Shown here piece by piece: positions 61,501 through 64,000 of a stretch of DNA of 64,000 nucleotides. Position 1 is the stretch's first letter. Each line of letters starts with the position of its first letter. Both the position numbers and the translations under genes were made by a program. Source of the DNA: Opisthocomus hoazin. Taxonomy: Eukaryota > Chordata > Aves > Opisthocomiformes > Opisthocomidae. The notes beneath the pieces were generated by a model. The model searched no databases. It saw nothing but the letters and a program-made list of their open reading frames with translations, and was not told where the DNA came from. The stretch is from positions 17,941,001-18,005,000 of the forward strand of contig NC_134427.1 in NCBI RefSeq assembly GCF_030867145.1. Reading direction: 5' to 3'.

Positions 61501-62810
61501 AGACACTTCCCCAAGTGTGACATAACCATATCTTCCAGTGTCTCCTCTAGCCCGTGCTCTAGAACAGAACGATTCATACGATAGTTAATACAACTCCGTG
61601 AGTTCTCTTGTAACATTTGCAGAAATGTGTATTTCATAGAATTTCTAGCTCAAAATTTAGAAGTTTTAAGTTTCAGAATGCTTTGAATTTAGTTGTTTGT
61701 TTTTTTTTTGTAAGAGAGGGGATAAAAAAAATCAACTACTAAATAGTGTAGTGTCTTCTTTTCTCTTTGTGTCCTCAGGTACAAAATATTTTTCACTTCA
61801 AGATTAGTTCCTCATTAATAATTAGTTAGTAATTTTACATTACTTAACTTTGGCCTCTGCTTTGCTTTGTTGTGGTTGGCATTTATGCAGCACTGGGCAA
61901 GTCCCCTTTCATAGCCTAAGGAAAATTGCTGACATTAACGTGTCCTTGCCTTGGGTGGGCTGTGTGACTGTCATTCATACAGTTCCAAAAGAGATTCCAG
62001 AATCGGCACTGTGAGGATCCCCGCTAACTGAGTTCCAGTCCTGGCAGGCTCTCTGCCCTGTACCTCAGCAGAACCGGCTGCCACTGCCTGGCTCTACAAA
62101 AATCTGTCGTTTGCACCAACGACCAAAAGCTGAAGCAACGCGCTGAAGAGCCAAGCTCAACCAGCGAAGTGGAGAATGTCGTTCTTTGCTTTTTGATGTT
62201 CTCTGTACTTGAAACAAACCACCCCTGCGCGCCATTTAAAAAAATAACTTCTTTTTGCATGACATTTTCCTGTGCTTTTCTTAACCTACCCATGTGTGCT
62301 TCCATGCTGCTGCTGGGCTCCTGAGGGGAGAGGTTGGACTCTGCAGGACTTGTCAGCTGTGCAGGGTTAGCACAGGGCTAGCTCCAGAGAACATGGAGCA
62401 CGTGCCTTTTACACGCAGGTTTTAACAAGCATGAGGACACTGCCCTGCCTGAACTGGGAAACACTTTTGAACAGGCTGGCTGTCCTACAGCCCTCTTGTT
62501 TCAGGAACCAGCGCTGCGTCTGCACTGCCATCAAAGGGTGGCAGACCCGCTCCGGGCTGACTCTGTGGGGGTTAAAGCCCCTCAGCCCATAGTCGTCTTC
62601 GTATCCTGGATCCTGCCTTGTTTTCACTTCACTAAAGGCAAGCTGGATGAGAATAGTGACCGAGCTAAATGGGCTGCAAGTGCAGGATTCACCAAGGTTA
62701 TGCTGCTCCAAGCAGCATTTGATAAAGCTGGAAGGTTTACCTTTTTTTTGTTTTGTTTCCCCGTAAGTGTCTGTGTGCCAGGGAGAGTGTGCGAGTGGGA
62801 AAGGGCAAGC

Positions 62811-62816
62811 AATAAA
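62811..62816 (+). terminator. Poly(A) signal AATAAA, proximal
   Basis: This canonical hexamer is the first one downstream of the SH2D1A stop codon. It is followed by ACATTTCC and has no obvious GT-rich element immediately after it. Confidence 0.4.
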
Positions 62817-62892
62817 ACATTTCCTCTGAAGCACAACGGTCTTACCTTCACACAGTGCCATACAGTGGCAGACCCAGCATGATTTACTCTTT

Positions 62893-62898
62893 AATAAA
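62893..62898 (+). terminator. Poly(A) signal AATAAA, distal
   Basis: This canonical hexamer is followed within about 15-35 bases by a GT-rich and T-rich run (TGGTTGTTGGGGTTTT). That is the usual layout of a cleavage site, so it is the better candidate for the end of the SH2D1A transcript. Confidence 0.5.
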
Positions 62899-62915
62899 AT
62901 ATTTAAAAGCTGGTT

Positions 62916-64000
62916 GTTGGGGTTTTTTTTCATCATTACATAATTCAGTAAACGCCAGCCATGGAGGCACTGAACTGACCACCGCCAGCACAGAGCGCAG
63001 CACCAGATGCTCTGCTGTCGCTGGTGCCTATTGAACCTCGCCCTCCTCTGTGCCTTAAAGGCTTCCCGGCTTGCTGCAGGGCTGCCATGGCTGGTCCCTG
63101 GCCGTTCCTCTCCGGCTTCGGCTTCGTGCTCCCACAAACCATCCTTCCCCGAAGCCAGTCGACTTGTAGGAGCCCTTTTGCTTTCTAAGTGCTGGGTCTA
63201 AACTCCTGGTTTAGCTGGCCTCTTCTGGGAGCAGGGAAGGGTGTGCTTGGAAGTGGTCCCTGGCAGGTGACGGCACAGTGGTGGGGATAAACCAACGTAG
63301 TGAGAAGCGCTTTGCCCAGGGGCTGTTTCCTACAGACATGTCCTATCGGCTTCAAGCAAAGGCTGAGGCTGTCAGCGCTGCATGCGCAAACCCCGTGGCA
63401 CGAGAGTGGCAGCCGCTCGTCCGCCCTGCGGTGCAGTGAGCTGAGGATAACTGGTTTGTCTATGGGTGACTCTGGCAATGCTTTGTTCTTCTAAAAAAGT
63501 ACATAAAATAGGCCAGAAGATGCCATTTTTATTTAGAGCTGAGAATGTCATTTCAGTTTGTGATGTAAATTATTAAGACGGAGGCTTGTTTGTGTTGTTT
63601 CTTTTGGGTACTCAAGAGTCTGGAATTGCTCTGGGCTCAAACAAGGTGGAAACAGAGAGAGAAGCTCACGGTACCTGCGGGACAAGGAGTCGGTGTCTGG
63701 TTATGGGAACAGTAATATGGAAATTCTATAGATTTCATGCATTGACTTTGGTGTGAAGAGCTACAGATCCTTTCAGAGAGCAGCAGCCACATTTTGTGGG
63801 CATGACTTCACCAGACAACGGCTGTACCGCCCGCTTCTTCCTTCCCACACCACCGAGGCCAGGCCACAGCCACACTGGGACGCAGCCCCTCGCTGCTGCA
63901 GGTGCTCTGCCCCGTCCCTCCCCTTCCCTGGGTGCCGCAGCCCTGGCTCTGACAGCTGAGTTTTGCAGCTCAGCACAGGGACTCTGCGTCCCCTGCCCTG
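62916..64000. other. Intergenic downstream of SH2D1A
   Basis: No exon was recognised. In mammals TENM1 lies downstream in the opposite orientation, but no teneurin-like peptide is visible here on either strand. Confidence 0.5.

Larger units (their letters stand above)
61501..62915 (+). other. Probable SH2D1A 3' UTR
   Basis: After the TGA there are no AATAAA hexamers until 62811 and 62893. The resulting UTR of about 1.3-1.4 kb is of the same order as the long 3' UTR of mammalian SH2D1A. The region contains no recognisable repeat. A long open frame on the opposite strand (62409-63137) overlaps it but shows no protein-like features and is taken as chance. Confidence 0.55.

Noticed and set aside
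62409..63137. Longest open frame in the window (242 codons, minus strand)
   Set aside because: It is antisense to the SH2D1A 3' UTR and runs past the poly(A) sites. The protein has no domain, signal peptide or family resemblance, so I take it as chance.
1..64000. tRNA, rRNA, CRISPR, endogenous retrovirus or prokaryotic features
   Set aside because: I looked for these by eye and found no cloverleaf with A/B boxes, no rRNA, no regular spacer-repeat array, and no paired LTRs with internal viral genes.

Overview
The window is vertebrate nuclear DNA and almost certainly avian. It carries several CR1 LINE 3' ends of the type typical of bird genomes, ending in ATTCTGTGATTCT-like repeats, and a few older amniote-type CR1 and MIR-like relics. 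Genes are sparse, introns are long, and there are no operons or bacterial signals. Most open frames in the window are chance frames in noncoding DNA or pieces of decayed CR1.

The one gene I can identify with confidence is SH2D1A, which encodes SAP (SLAM-associated protein), on the + strand. It is complete in four coding exons: 46074-46210, 58478-58541, 60987-61122 and 61460-61500. All junctions are GT-AG, the phases match, and the predicted protein has 125 residues. The phosphotyrosine-binding Arg32 and the Fyn-SH3-contacting Arg78 are both present, so this is SAP and not its paralogue EAT-2 (SH2D1B). Intron 1 is about 12.3 kb, intron 2 about 2.4 kb and intron 3 337 bases. Two AATAAA signals near 62.8-62.9 kb probably end the transcript.

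Layout. Positions 1-32 kb are relatively GC-rich intergenic DNA with CR1 copies at 2.7-3.0, 9.6-10.4 and 24.5-25.2 kb, a MIR-like relic at 28.3 kb, and possible noncoding-RNA exons around 30.4-31.2 kb. At 33.4-34.5 kb on the - strand there is an unrecognised two-exon candidate gene for a secreted, cysteine-containing protein of about 210 residues. From about 32 to 44 kb the DNA is AT-rich and holds a younger CR1 (37.1-37.5 kb) and two ancient ones (39.5-39.9 and 42.1-43.0 kb). GC content rises again at 44.9-46.2 kb, around the SH2D1A promoter and first exon. The gene then occupies the rest of the window to about 62.9 kb, and the last kilobase looks intergenic.

In mammals SH2D1A lies between STAG2 and TENM1 on Xq25, a region corresponding to chicken chromosome 4. 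I saw no exon of either neighbour here, so the flanks appear to be intergenic. A short exon of an unrecognised gene could have been missed by eye.
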